Source: DATJZH01 sp035499215 (GTDB lineage Bacteria > Actinomycetota > Actinomycetes > Streptosporangiales > Streptosporangiaceae). From it: DNA of 9,252 nucleotides. Location of the stretch: positions 1 through 9,252 of the forward strand of contig DATJZH010000090.1 in the NCBI GenBank assembly GCA_035499215.1, written 5' to 3'. Position numbers and translations under genes: made by a program. Positions 1-5,296 of the stretch are shown here, in pieces. The first letter of the stretch is position 1, and each line of letters opens with the position of its first letter. The notes beneath the pieces were generated by a model, which worked only from the letters and a program-made list of their open reading frames with translations, did not search any database and was not told the DNA's origin.

Positions 1-267
1 GATCCACAGGCCGCAGGCGGGCGCCATCTGGGCGCGAAACCGGTCCAGGTCGGCTGCGAGCTCGGCCCGTCGGGTCTCGAACACGAGGATCACGTCGAAC
101 AGGGCGTCGTCAACCAGGTCAGTGTGCAGCACCGCCACGCCTTGCAGCTGGTCGGCCAGCCTGTCGACGAAACCCTCAGGCGCGCCGATCACCGCGACCT
201 CATCGTCTTGCCCGATGCCGAGCTTGCGCGGCAGCGGGGTGCCGGAGTAGCCGGCGGGCGGGGTCAT
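1..267 (-). CDS. DUF3052-like conserved small protein, 3' end beyond window
   Basis: The reverse strand from the ATG at 267 is open to the window edge and gives 89 residues, beginning MTPPAGYSGTPLPRKLGI and continuing through VAVIGAPEGF, FDVILVFETRRAEL and MAPACGLWI. This pattern (AGYSGTPL..KLGI, a hydrophobic strand with APEGF, a DV.L.F..RRAEL segment, then L.P.GGLWV) is that of small actinobacterial and proteobacterial conserved proteins usually labelled DUF3052; their function is not established. The C-terminus, normally 40 to 60 more residues, lies outside the window. The start was chosen because the family begins just before AGYSGTPL. The Shine-Dalgarno sequence is weak, but the start lies only 13 bases after the stop of the upstream gene (281-625), so co-translation is likely. 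The family name is from recall; the reading frame itself is clear. Confidence 0.72.
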   Translation of the reverse strand, partial: MTPPAGYSGTPLPRKLGIGQDDEVAVIGAPEGFVDRLADQLQGVAVLHTDLVDDALFDVILVFETRRAELAADLDRFRAQMAPACGLWI

Positions 268-280
268 CAGCGGCCGCCGG

Positions 281-625
281 CTAGAACCGTGACCGCAGCA
301 TCGTGAGCCCGTCACCGGACAGGTCGTCCGGCGCTGCGGCGCGTCCGGCCATGGCCCGCGCCAGGGCGAAAGCCGGCCCGGTCACCACCGGCCCGGCGCC
401 CTTCGCAGTTATCGCATGGAACCGGAATCCGTCGGCAGCCAGCTGGGCGAAGAATCGCAGCGGCGTCATTTTCGCCGTCGCGGGCGTATGGCCGGGCATG
501 TCGCCCACTGACCGTTCCCCGGACAGCGAACGGGTATTCCACTGGCTGTCTTCGAGGGTTGCCAGATCTGCGGCGAAGGCCGCACGCTCGGCATGGATCA
601 GCGGCCACGGGCTTGCACTGGCCAT
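281..625 (-). CDS. Internally deleted mycothiol-dependent maleylpyruvate isomerase-family (MDMPI/DinB-like) protein, possible pseudogene
   Basis: This is a 114-residue ORF with a very good ribosome site (GAGGAGG, about 5 bases before the ATG at 625). Residues 7-75 (WPLIHAERAAFAADLATL, QWNTRSL, ATAKMTPLRFFAQLA, GFRF.AITAK) match the N-terminal bundle of mycothiol-dependent maleylpyruvate isomerase-family proteins. Residues 78-114 (GP..TGPAFALARAMAGR, DDLSGDG) match that family's C-terminus. The family is normally about 200 residues, so the central 90 or so are missing in frame around residue 75-78 (about 392-403). That part carries the later metal ligands (a Glu and a His in the H.ED..R.PLG region). 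The helix normally like TVRDVLAHM reads SVGDMPGHT here, with two prolines around His46, a further sign of relaxed selection. The product is unlikely to be catalytic. It is followed after 13 bases by the DUF3052-like gene and would be co-transcribed with it. Confidence 0.72.
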   Translation of the reverse strand: MASASPWPLIHAERAAFAADLATLEDSQWNTRSLSGERSVGDMPGHTPATAKMTPLRFFAQLAADGFRFHAITAKGAGPVVTGPAFALARAMAGRAAAPDDLSGDGLTMLRSRF

Positions 626-771
626 AACCCTCCTCAGGGATATCCCGCTTCCTCGCGGACAGCCGCATACAGCTGGGCATCCAGGCGTTGCCGCGTCATG
701 TGCTGCACAATGGGGTCGCCCTCGTCACCCGCCAGGGAGGGTACTCCAGCGACAGCAGAAACGGAGCCCAG

Positions 772-981
772 ATGCGACTCAGCGCTCGCAACAAGATCAG
801 CGCCCGGGTGACCGGCGTCACCCAGGGGGAGGCCACCGCCAATATCGAGCTCGACGCGAACGGGGTGCGACTGGTCGCCTCGATCACCGTGGAAGCCGCG
901 CGCGAACTCGGCCTGACCGAGGGCGCCGCAGTGATCGCCATCGTCAAGGCCTCGGATGTGATCATCGCTGTGCCCGACTGA
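772..981 (+). CDS. Molbindin-type single TOBE (Mop) domain protein
   Basis: The 69-residue product begins MRLSARNKISARVTGVTQG and continues with ANIELD.NGVRLVASITVEAARELGLTEGAAVIAIVKASDVIIAV. This is a complete Mop/TOBE domain: the opening S.RN...G.V..V..G, the central V.ASIT...ELGL..G and the closing A.VKAS.V..A. Proteins of this size (molbindins) assemble as oligomers that bind molybdate or tungstate in the cytoplasm for storage or homeostasis. The frame is open further upstream to an ATG at 688, but that extension has no similarity to the family. The ATG at 772 has a GGAG five bases before it and starts the domain at its usual first residue, so it is preferred. The gene is convergent with the mutase gene (22-base gap). 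No molybdate transporter or molybdoenzyme gene is in the window. Confidence 0.85.
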   Translation: MRLSARNKISARVTGVTQGEATANIELDANGVRLVASITVEAARELGLTEGAAVIAIVKASDVIIAVPD

Positions 982-1003
982 GGCACCGCCGACCAAGGCC
1001 CGG

Positions 1004-2770
1004 TCAGCGTTCCAGCAGGATCCGGACCGCCTCGCGCAGCGGCTCCAGCCGGCCGTGCGCCGCCTGGCGGGCCTCGTCCAGCAGCCCGCCGGCCGCGGGC
1101 TCGACGACCTCCAGGTAGGCCTTGATTCTCGGCTCCGTGCCGCTCGGCCGGATCACTACCCGCGCGCCGGCCAGCCGGTAGCTGAGCACGTCGGCGGATG
1201 GCAGTTCCCTGGTCCCGCCGGTGAAGTCGGTTACGCTGATGACCGGCAGTCCGGCCAGGGCGCCGGGTGAGGCCGCGCGCAGCCGCGCCATCACATCCAC
1301 CGGGGTGCTGGTCGCGACCGTGACCTGCTCGGTCAGGTGCACGCCGTAGGCCTTCTCCAGCGCGTCGTAGGCGTCGAGGAGCGATTCGCCGCGTGATCGG
1401 GCCCGTGCCGCGAGGCCGAGCACAGCCAGTGCAGCGCCGATCCCGTCCTTGTCCCTGACCGCGGCGCCAACGCTGTACCCGAGTGCTTCTTCATAACCGA
1501 AGACATAACAGGCACCCGGCCGTGACTCGCCGGCCCGGACGATCCACTTGAATCCGGTCAGCGTCTGCGCATACTGCGAGCCGGCCGCCGCGGCGATGCG
1601 GGACAGCAGCGTCGAGGACACGATCGTGGATACCACAAGCCGGCTGCCGGGCTCCGTCCCGTCCGGCACCTGCTCCAGCAGGTAGGCGCCGAGCAGCGCG
1701 CCCAGCTGGTCTCCGGTGAGCGTCCGCCAGCCCGCCCGGGCATCGGCGTCAGGAACCGCCACAGCCAGCCGGTCGCCGTCAGGGTCATGGGCGAGCACCA
1801 GGTCGGCGCCGCAGCGCCGTCCAAGCGCCAGGACGAGGTCGAGCGCGCCGGGTTCCTCGGGGTTGGGGAGGGTGACCGTCGGGAAATCGGGATCGGGTGC
1901 CGCCTGCGCGGTCACCACGTCGGGCGCGGTGTAGCCCGCCTGCTCGAACGCGCGCAGTGCCAGTCCCGCCGCCACCCCGTGCAGCGGCGTGTAGGCAAAG
2001 CGCAGCCATGCCGCGTCGGCCGGCGCCGGCGAGGCGGCGCAGACCGCATCGAGATAGGCAGTTGCCAGCTCGTCGCCACGGCGGACGATCAGCGGGCTGT
2101 CCGGCGGCGCGACCGGGACAAGCGAGAGCGGGCCGAGGTCGCGGATCGCCGCCTCGATCTCCGCGTCTGCCGGCGGCACGATCTGCGCGCCGTCGCCAAG
2201 GTAGAGCTTGTAGCCGTTGTCGGCGGGCGGGTTATGACTGGCAGTGATCATGATGCCGGCCGCGGCACCGAGGTAGCGCACCGAGAATGCCAGCAGCGGT
2301 GTCGGCTGCTGGCGAGGCAGCAGGTGCACCCGGATACCGGCGCCGGCCAGCACGGCGGCGGCCTCGTCGGCGAACTCGTCCGAGCGGTGCCGGGCGTCGC
2401 AGCCGATCACGACGCCCGCTTCGGCGGACGCGCCGCGGCTGCGCTCCAGCAGCCAGCCGGCCAGCGCCGCGGTAGTGCCGCGGACTACCGCGCGGTTCAT
2501 CCGGTTCGGCCCGGCCGCGACCGCGCCGCGCAGCCCAGCGGTGCCGAACTCCAGCCGCCCGCCGAACCGGTCGGCCAGTTCCGCCGCCGCGTCCGCCGCC
2601 CCGTCCGGCGCCGCGTCGTCCGGCAGTCCCTGATCCGGCGGCGCTTTATCCTCCGGTGCCGCATCCAGCACGGCCTGGTCCAGCAGTGCCTGCAGGTCGG
2701 CGGCGTCCCGCGGGTCGGGGTCCGCTGCGATCCAGGCGGCGGCCTGTGCGCGCAGCACGTCGTCGATCAT
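1004..2770 (-). CDS. pmmB: Phosphohexomutase-superfamily enzyme (PmmB/PGM2 type), probable phosphopentomutase
   Basis: The 588-residue alpha-D-phosphohexomutase has the superfamily signatures in order. FGTAGLRG lies at 75-82, followed by GPNRMNRAVV. The active-site TASHNP is at 176-181, with the phosphoserine at Ser178. The metal-binding loop DPDGDR is at 329-334, followed by TGDQLGALLGAYLL, typical of the PGM2 branch. The sugar-binding GYEEALGY is at 425-432 and the phosphate-binding RPSGTEPR at 541-548. The family label is phosphomannomutase PmmB, but PGM2 relatives act on pentose phosphates. Next to purine nucleoside phosphorylase, the likely job is ribose-1-phosphate or deoxyribose-1-phosphate to the 5-phosphate, replacing DeoB (inference). 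The ATG overlaps the stop of the phosphorylase gene as ATGA (2767-2770), so translation is probably coupled. Residues 33-63 are an unusual Asp/Ala/Pro-rich insert that makes the protein longer than the usual 540-560. In Mycobacterium and Streptomyces this gene also sits beside the phosphorylase gene. Confidence 0.93.
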   Translation of the reverse strand: MIDDVLRAQAAAWIAADPDPRDAADLQALLDQAVLDAAPEDKAPPDQGLPDDAAPDGAADAAAELADRFGGRLEFGTAGLRGAVAAGPNRMNRAVVRGTTAALAGWLLERSRGASAEAGVVIGCDARHRSDEFADEAAAVLAGAGIRVHLLPRQQPTPLLAFSVRYLGAAAGIMITASHNPPADNGYKLYLGDGAQIVPPADAEIEAAIRDLGPLSLVPVAPPDSPLIVRRGDELATAYLDAVCAASPAPADAAWLRFAYTPLHGVAAGLALRAFEQAGYTAPDVVTAQAAPDPDFPTVTLPNPEEPGALDLVLALGRRCGADLVLAHDPDGDRLAVAVPDADARAGWRTLTGDQLGALLGAYLLEQVPDGTEPGSRLVVSTIVSSTLLSRIAAAAGSQYAQTLTGFKWIVRAGESRPGACYVFGYEEALGYSVGAAVRDKDGIGAALAVLGLAARARSRGESLLDAYDALEKAYGVHLTEQVTVATSTPVDVMARLRAASPGALAGLPVISVTDFTGGTRELPSADVLSYRLAGARVVIRPSGTEPRIKAYLEVVEPAAGGLLDEARQAAHGRLEPLREAVRILLER

Positions 2771-3600
2771 GGCAGTATTCCCGGCAGGATCCGCGCCAGC
2801 AGCCCGCCGACTCCGGCGGCACGGTGCTGGCCCGCAGCCAGGACTTCGGCGTGGTCAAGCCTGTCCGGTGAGAGCCCGGCTGCGGGGTTAGTGACCAGCG
2901 AGATGCCCAGCACCTCGGCGCCAAGGTGGCGGGCGGCGATCGCCTCGAGTGCTGTGGACATGCCGACCATGTCGGCGCCGGCCGCGGCGAGCATGCGGAT
3001 CTCGGCCGGGGTCTCGTAGTGCGGGCCGGCCAGCGCGGCGTAGATGCCCTCGGGCAGCCAGGGATCGGCCGCATGGGCGAGCGCCCGCAGTCGCGCCGCG
3101 TAGAGGTCGGACAGATCGGTGAAGCGGGAAGCGTAGCCCGCCGGGGGAGCCGGCCCCGCAAGCGGCGAGCAGCCGGTCAGGTTAAGGTGATCGCTGATCA
3201 GGACCGGCTGGCCGACGCCGATGTCCGGGCGGATGCCGCCGGCTGCGTTAGTCAGGACGATGACCCGGCAGCCCGCGGCGACCGCGGTCCGCACGCCGTG
3301 CACGACCGCGGCGACCGGGTGGCCCTCGTAGAGGTGCACGCGGCCGAGGAACACCAGTACCCGGACCGGGCCGACCGCAAGCGAGCGGACTGCGGGAACG
3401 TGGCCAGCGACCGTGGGAACCGGGAAACCGCCGAGCTCGGCTAGCGGGATCTCGGTGTCCGCCGCGCCGAGCGCATCGGCGGCTGGCGCCCAGCCGGAGC
3501 CGACGATCACCGCCGTGTCATGGGAGCGCTGACCGGTCAGCTGAGCCAGCGCCGCTGCGCTGGCGGCCGCGGCCGCATAGGGATCTGTCACGAGCAGCAC
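2767..3600 (-). CDS. punA: Purine nucleoside phosphorylase (trimeric PNP)
   Basis: This 277-residue cytosolic enzyme splits (deoxy)inosine and (deoxy)guanosine with phosphate to base plus (deoxy)ribose-1-phosphate. Signatures of the low-molecular-mass trimeric PNP family are all present: the phosphate loop GSGW at 34-37, GRVHLYEGH at 86-94, TNAAGG at 117-122, ISDHLNL at 135-141, AGPHYETPAEIRM at 191-203, GADMVGMST at 208-216 and TNPAAG at 237-242. Asn238 is the residue that marks specificity for 6-oxopurines. The start is GTG at 3600, preceded by GGGAGGA a few bases upstream; a second GTG three codons in is possible but is placed worse. The stop overlaps the mutase ATG (ATGA). The gene lies 77 bases downstream of the BMP lipoprotein gene with a hairpin between, so it is probably in the same operon. 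The mycobacterial orthologue is called deoD or punA; the family here is not that of E. coli hexameric DeoD. Confidence 0.95.
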   Translation of the reverse strand: MLLVTDPYAAAAASAAALAQLTGQRSHDTAVIVGSGWAPAADALGAADTEIPLAELGGFPVPTVAGHVPAVRSLAVGPVRVLVFLGRVHLYEGHPVAAVVHGVRTAVAAGCRVIVLTNAAGGIRPDIGVGQPVLISDHLNLTGCSPLAGPAPPAGYASRFTDLSDLYAARLRALAHAADPWLPEGIYAALAGPHYETPAEIRMLAAAGADMVGMSTALEAIAARHLGAEVLGISLVTNPAAGLSPDRLDHAEVLAAGQHRAAGVGGLLARILPGILP

Positions 3601-3622
3601 GGCTCCTCCCGCTGGTTACAGC

Positions 3623-3661
3623 CGGCCAGGGCGGCGGTGCCACTGCCGTCCGCCCCGGCCA
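3623..3661 (-). terminator. Intercistronic hairpin between the lipoprotein and PNP genes (attenuator or RNA stabiliser)
   Basis: Bases 3624-3638 pair with 3645-3660 to give a GC-rich stem of about 14 pairs with one mismatch (3628/3656), one bulged base (3649) and a six-base loop. It lies wholly in the 77-base gap between the lipoprotein stop and the PNP start. On the transcribed (minus) strand no T-run follows, so it is not a classical intrinsic terminator. In transporter operons such a hairpin after the binding-protein gene often partially terminates or protects the upstream message so that the lipoprotein is made in excess. That role is inferred. Confidence 0.55.
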
Positions 3662-3677
3662 GGGTATTGCCGCTCGC

Positions 3678-4811
3678 TTACACCGGGCTCTTGGTGGCCG
3701 GCTTGATCTTGCGGCTGATAATTTCTGCCTTGATCTTCGTGAGCTCGGCCTGCAGCCAGGCCGGCACCTTGGTGGCGAAGTCGTGGAACGGGGAAAGCGC
3801 AACCCCGTTGTTGGCCAGCGTGCCGAGGTAGTTGCCGCCGTTGAACGTGCCGCCGGCCGCGGACAGCACCGCGGCCTTTACCGCCGCCTGGATGCCCTGC
3901 GTCACGCTGGTGATGAAGTACCTGCAGTACTGGCTGGCGCTGATGCAGCCGTCGGTTTCCGCCCACTCCATGTTCACTTTGTCGGAGCCGGCCGCGGCGT
4001 CGGCGTCCTGGACGGCTCTGGCCGCGCCCAGGCCGACGTTGCCCGCGACCGGGAAGATGACGTCGGCGCCCTCGCTGATCAGCGTCTGGGTGTCGGTCTG
4101 GCCGGTGGCCTGGCCGGTGAAGTTACCGGCGAACAGGCCCTTCTGGGTCGTCTCGTTCCAGCCGAGAACCCTGATGTGGGCATGGTGCTGGCTGTCGTAG
4201 TACTGGACGCCGTCGTAGTAGCCATCCATGTAAATGGTCACCGCCGGCAGCTGCTGGCCGCCGAACGTCCCCACCGCGCCGCTCTTCGACATGCCGGCCG
4301 CCAGGTAACCGCCGAGGAAGCCGTCCTGCACGGTGTTGAACATCAGCGCATCGATGTTCTTGATCGCCGGGCTGTAGGCGTAGTCCACGATCGCGAACCT
4401 CTGGTCCGGGTTGGCCGTCGCCGCGGTCTGCGTGTTGTCGCCCATCAGGAACCCGACGGTGACGATGATCCCGCATTTTTTCCTGATGAAGGTGTTGATG
4501 CCCGGGGTGTAGTCGCTGCTGGCGGAAGATTGCTGGTACCGCACCGTGATCTTGGTCGGATTGGTGGCCGCGGCCTCCCGCATTCCTTGCCAGGACGATG
4601 CGTTGACGGACCGGTCGTTGATGCCCCCGGTGTCCGTCACCAGGCAGCCGAGGAACTTGCCCGCTGCCCGCGCGCTGGAGCCCGGCGAGCTCGATGAGCT
4701 CGCTAACCTGGAACGCGGCGAGGCGCTCGGCGACGTCGCGCTCGAGCCGCACGCGGCCGCCAGCAGGGCTGTGGCGGCAGCCGCAGCCGTGGTGATCAGT
4801 ATCCGGTTCAC
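3678..4811 (-). CDS. BMP/PnrA-family substrate-binding lipoprotein, probably nucleoside-binding
   Basis: The 377-residue exported lipoprotein has a signal peptide (MNR, hydrophobic stretch, LAAAC) with lipobox cysteine Cys21, then a Ser/Ala/Pro-rich linker to about residue 50. The mature domain begins GCLVTDTGGINDRSVNAS at 55-72 and includes GADVIFPVAGNVGLGAA and EWAETDGC.SASQYCRYFITSV. These are hallmarks of the BMP/Med/PnrA family of ABC-transporter binding proteins, several of which bind purine or pyrimidine nucleosides on the outer face of the membrane. The start is GTG at 4811 with a strong GAGGAGGT five bases upstream. The gene probably leads an operon with PNP and the mutase and diverges from cdd-deoA-add, which supports nucleosides as ligand. 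The cognate ATPase and two permeases, normally adjacent, are not in this window, so it is either an orphan or served by a transporter encoded elsewhere. Confidence 0.9.
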   Translation of the reverse strand: MNRILITTAAAAATALLAAACGSSATSPSASPRSRLASSSSSPGSSARAAGKFLGCLVTDTGGINDRSVNASSWQGMREAAATNPTKITVRYQQSSASSDYTPGINTFIRKKCGIIVTVGFLMGDNTQTAATANPDQRFAIVDYAYSPAIKNIDALMFNTVQDGFLGGYLAAGMSKSGAVGTFGGQQLPAVTIYMDGYYDGVQYYDSQHHAHIRVLGWNETTQKGLFAGNFTGQATGQTDTQTLISEGADVIFPVAGNVGLGAARAVQDADAAAGSDKVNMEWAETDGCISASQYCRYFITSVTQGIQAAVKAAVLSAAGGTFNGGNYLGTLANNGVALSPFHDFATKVPAWLQAELTKIKAEIISRKIKPATKSPV

Positions 4812-4919
4812 GGGTACCTCCTCAGCGGGGGCAGCCGGCGGCTGCCGGGAAGGGCCACCGGCTGACAGCGCGCCCCAGCCGGCGGGCGTGGTCTGGGCAG
4901 TCCCCCCACTGATGCCGGA

Positions 4920-4961
4920 AGGCTAGCCCCTGCCGTACTGCGCGCGGAAGCGCTATTCCGC
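4920..4961 (-). promoter_or_regulatory. Candidate lipoprotein-operon promoter with overlapping 18-bp dyad
   Basis: On the minus strand a TAGCCT (4925-4920) fits the actinobacterial -10 pattern TANNNT. A weak TTCCGC (4949-4944) lies 18 bases upstream. That -35 hexamer is one arm of a perfect dyad, GCGGAA-6-TTCCGC, covering 4944-4961, which could be an operator. Transcription would begin about 100 bases before the GTG. This is pattern matching only; the -35 is poor. Confidence 0.25.
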
Positions 4962-4970
4962 CACCACGGC

Positions 4971-4999
4971 GGCGTTGTTGCCGATGGAGACTCTAGAAT
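4971..4999 (+). promoter_or_regulatory. Candidate promoter for cdd-deoA-add
   Basis: TAGAAT at 4994-4999 is a good actinobacterial -10 element. The base run at the -35 spacing (GGCGTT, 4971-4976) is poor. If used, transcription would begin near 5006, inside the 14-bp tandem repeat, and leave a leader of about 225 bases before the cdd GTG. That arrangement would suit repression by a protein that binds the repeats. This is inference from spacing only. Confidence 0.3.
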
Positions 5000-5022
5000 C
5001 GTTCAGCGAGAATCGTTCAGCG
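4995..5022 (+). repeat. Perfect tandem duplication of a 14-bp unit
   Basis: The unit AGAATCGTTCAGCG occurs at 4995-5008 and again at 5009-5022 with no mismatch. It lies in the divergent intergenic region between the lipoprotein operon and cdd, overlapping the candidate -10 element. A pair of binding sites for a nucleoside-responsive regulator is plausible; a simple slippage duplication is the alternative. Confidence 0.85.
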
Positions 5023-5040
5023 CGGCGTCGGCCTGAGCAC

Positions 5041-5096
5041 GCGCGGAGCACACGCTGGCGCGGCGCACACGCTGACGCGGAGCACAGGTCACGCTG
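5041..5096 (+). repeat. Three imperfect tandem copies of a 17-bp unit
   Basis: GCGCGGAGCACACGCTG (5041-5057) is followed by a copy with one change (5058-5074). A third copy at 5075-5096 begins ACGCGG and carries a five-base insertion before its final CACGCTG. The run ends just before the stretch that leads into the IS-like structured region. Its function is unknown; it may be an operator array or a slippage product. Confidence 0.8.
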
Positions 5097-5180
5097 TCAG
5101 CCGGCCAGAAGATCACCAGCCCGAAGCACGAGAAACGAGACCGGGCGGCGCTGATGGCCGGGGGGCTCTCGGCGCCAGCC

Positions 5181-5296
5181 TGCGGAGATGGTGTGAGACC
5201 GCCCCGCGCATAGTGCTGGGAGGCGACCGTCTGTGAAACAGGAACCTTCGCCCGCGAGGGCTGAGAATCCCCGTCCGTCAGGGCGGGGAGAAGTCA
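5181..5296 (+). ncRNA. Putative TnpB-associated omega/reRNA scaffold (3' part), no tnpB present
   Basis: Three helices can be drawn. A 7-bp helix pairs 5186-5192 with 5226-5232. A GCCC/GGGC hairpin with a GCGA (GNRA) loop spans 5250-5261. A stem of 8 to 9 pairs, CCCCGTCC with GGGCGGGG around a GTCA loop, spans 5269-5288. The order GTGAAACAGG, GAATCCCCGTCC, hairpin, GGGGAG, then a GTCAA end is what I recall for the 3' ends of TnpB guide RNAs in actinobacterial IS200/IS605 elements. In those RNAs the DNA following the right end becomes the guide. Only the 3' part is recognisable; the 5' limit is uncertain, and expression is not known. A leader structure of cdd mRNA with no TnpB link is the alternative. 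Confidence 0.5.
5233..5296 (+). mobile_element. Remnant right end of an IS200/IS605-type element
   Basis: The 64 bases from GTGAAACAGGAACC through the terminal hairpin (5269-5288) to GAAGTCAA resemble the right end of IS200/IS605-family elements carrying tnpB, which transpose as single strands and carry subterminal hairpins rather than inverted repeats. No tnpA or tnpB coding sequence and no clear left end are seen between the lipoprotein gene and this point. It therefore looks like a scar left by internal deletion. It abuts the first conserved codons of cdd at 5299. Identification is from recalled sequence pattern plus structure. Confidence 0.6.

Noticed and set aside
635..700. 21-codon minus-strand ORF (begins MTRQRLDAQLYAAV) ending 7 bases before the MDMPI-family start
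   Set aside because: It looks protein-like and could be the tail of a lost upstream gene or a leader peptide, but its codons and length are not enough to separate it from chance, and its upstream frame is only a shadow of the TOBE gene.
688..771. Upstream extension of the TOBE gene to the ATG at 688
   Set aside because: The 28 extra residues match nothing in the Mop family and lack a good ribosome site; the start at 772 has one and fits the domain.
982..1003. Possible terminator between the convergent TOBE and mutase genes
   Set aside because: Only a 4-bp GACC/GGTC stem is available and no T-run, too weak to call.
1787..3019. 410-codon open frame on the plus strand
   Set aside because: It runs antisense across the mutase and PNP genes, has an Arg/Gly/Ala-rich composition with no domain pattern, and is a GC-rich shadow frame.
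3783..4697. 304-codon open frame on the plus strand
   Set aside because: It lies wholly antisense to the lipoprotein gene, whose signal peptide and family motifs are clear; no motif is seen in the shadow.
4995..5096. Two adjacent repeat arrays considered as a CRISPR array
   Set aside because: Units are 14 and 17 bases, directly abutting with no spacers, and no cas gene is present.
4812..5232. Search for a tnpB or ABC-permease remnant in the divergent intergenic region
   Set aside because: Frames before the IS-like end show stops and no zinc-ribbon or RuvC-like TnpB motif, and no hydrophobic permease-like stretch; nothing beyond the repeats, promoter candidates and RNA structure could be supported.
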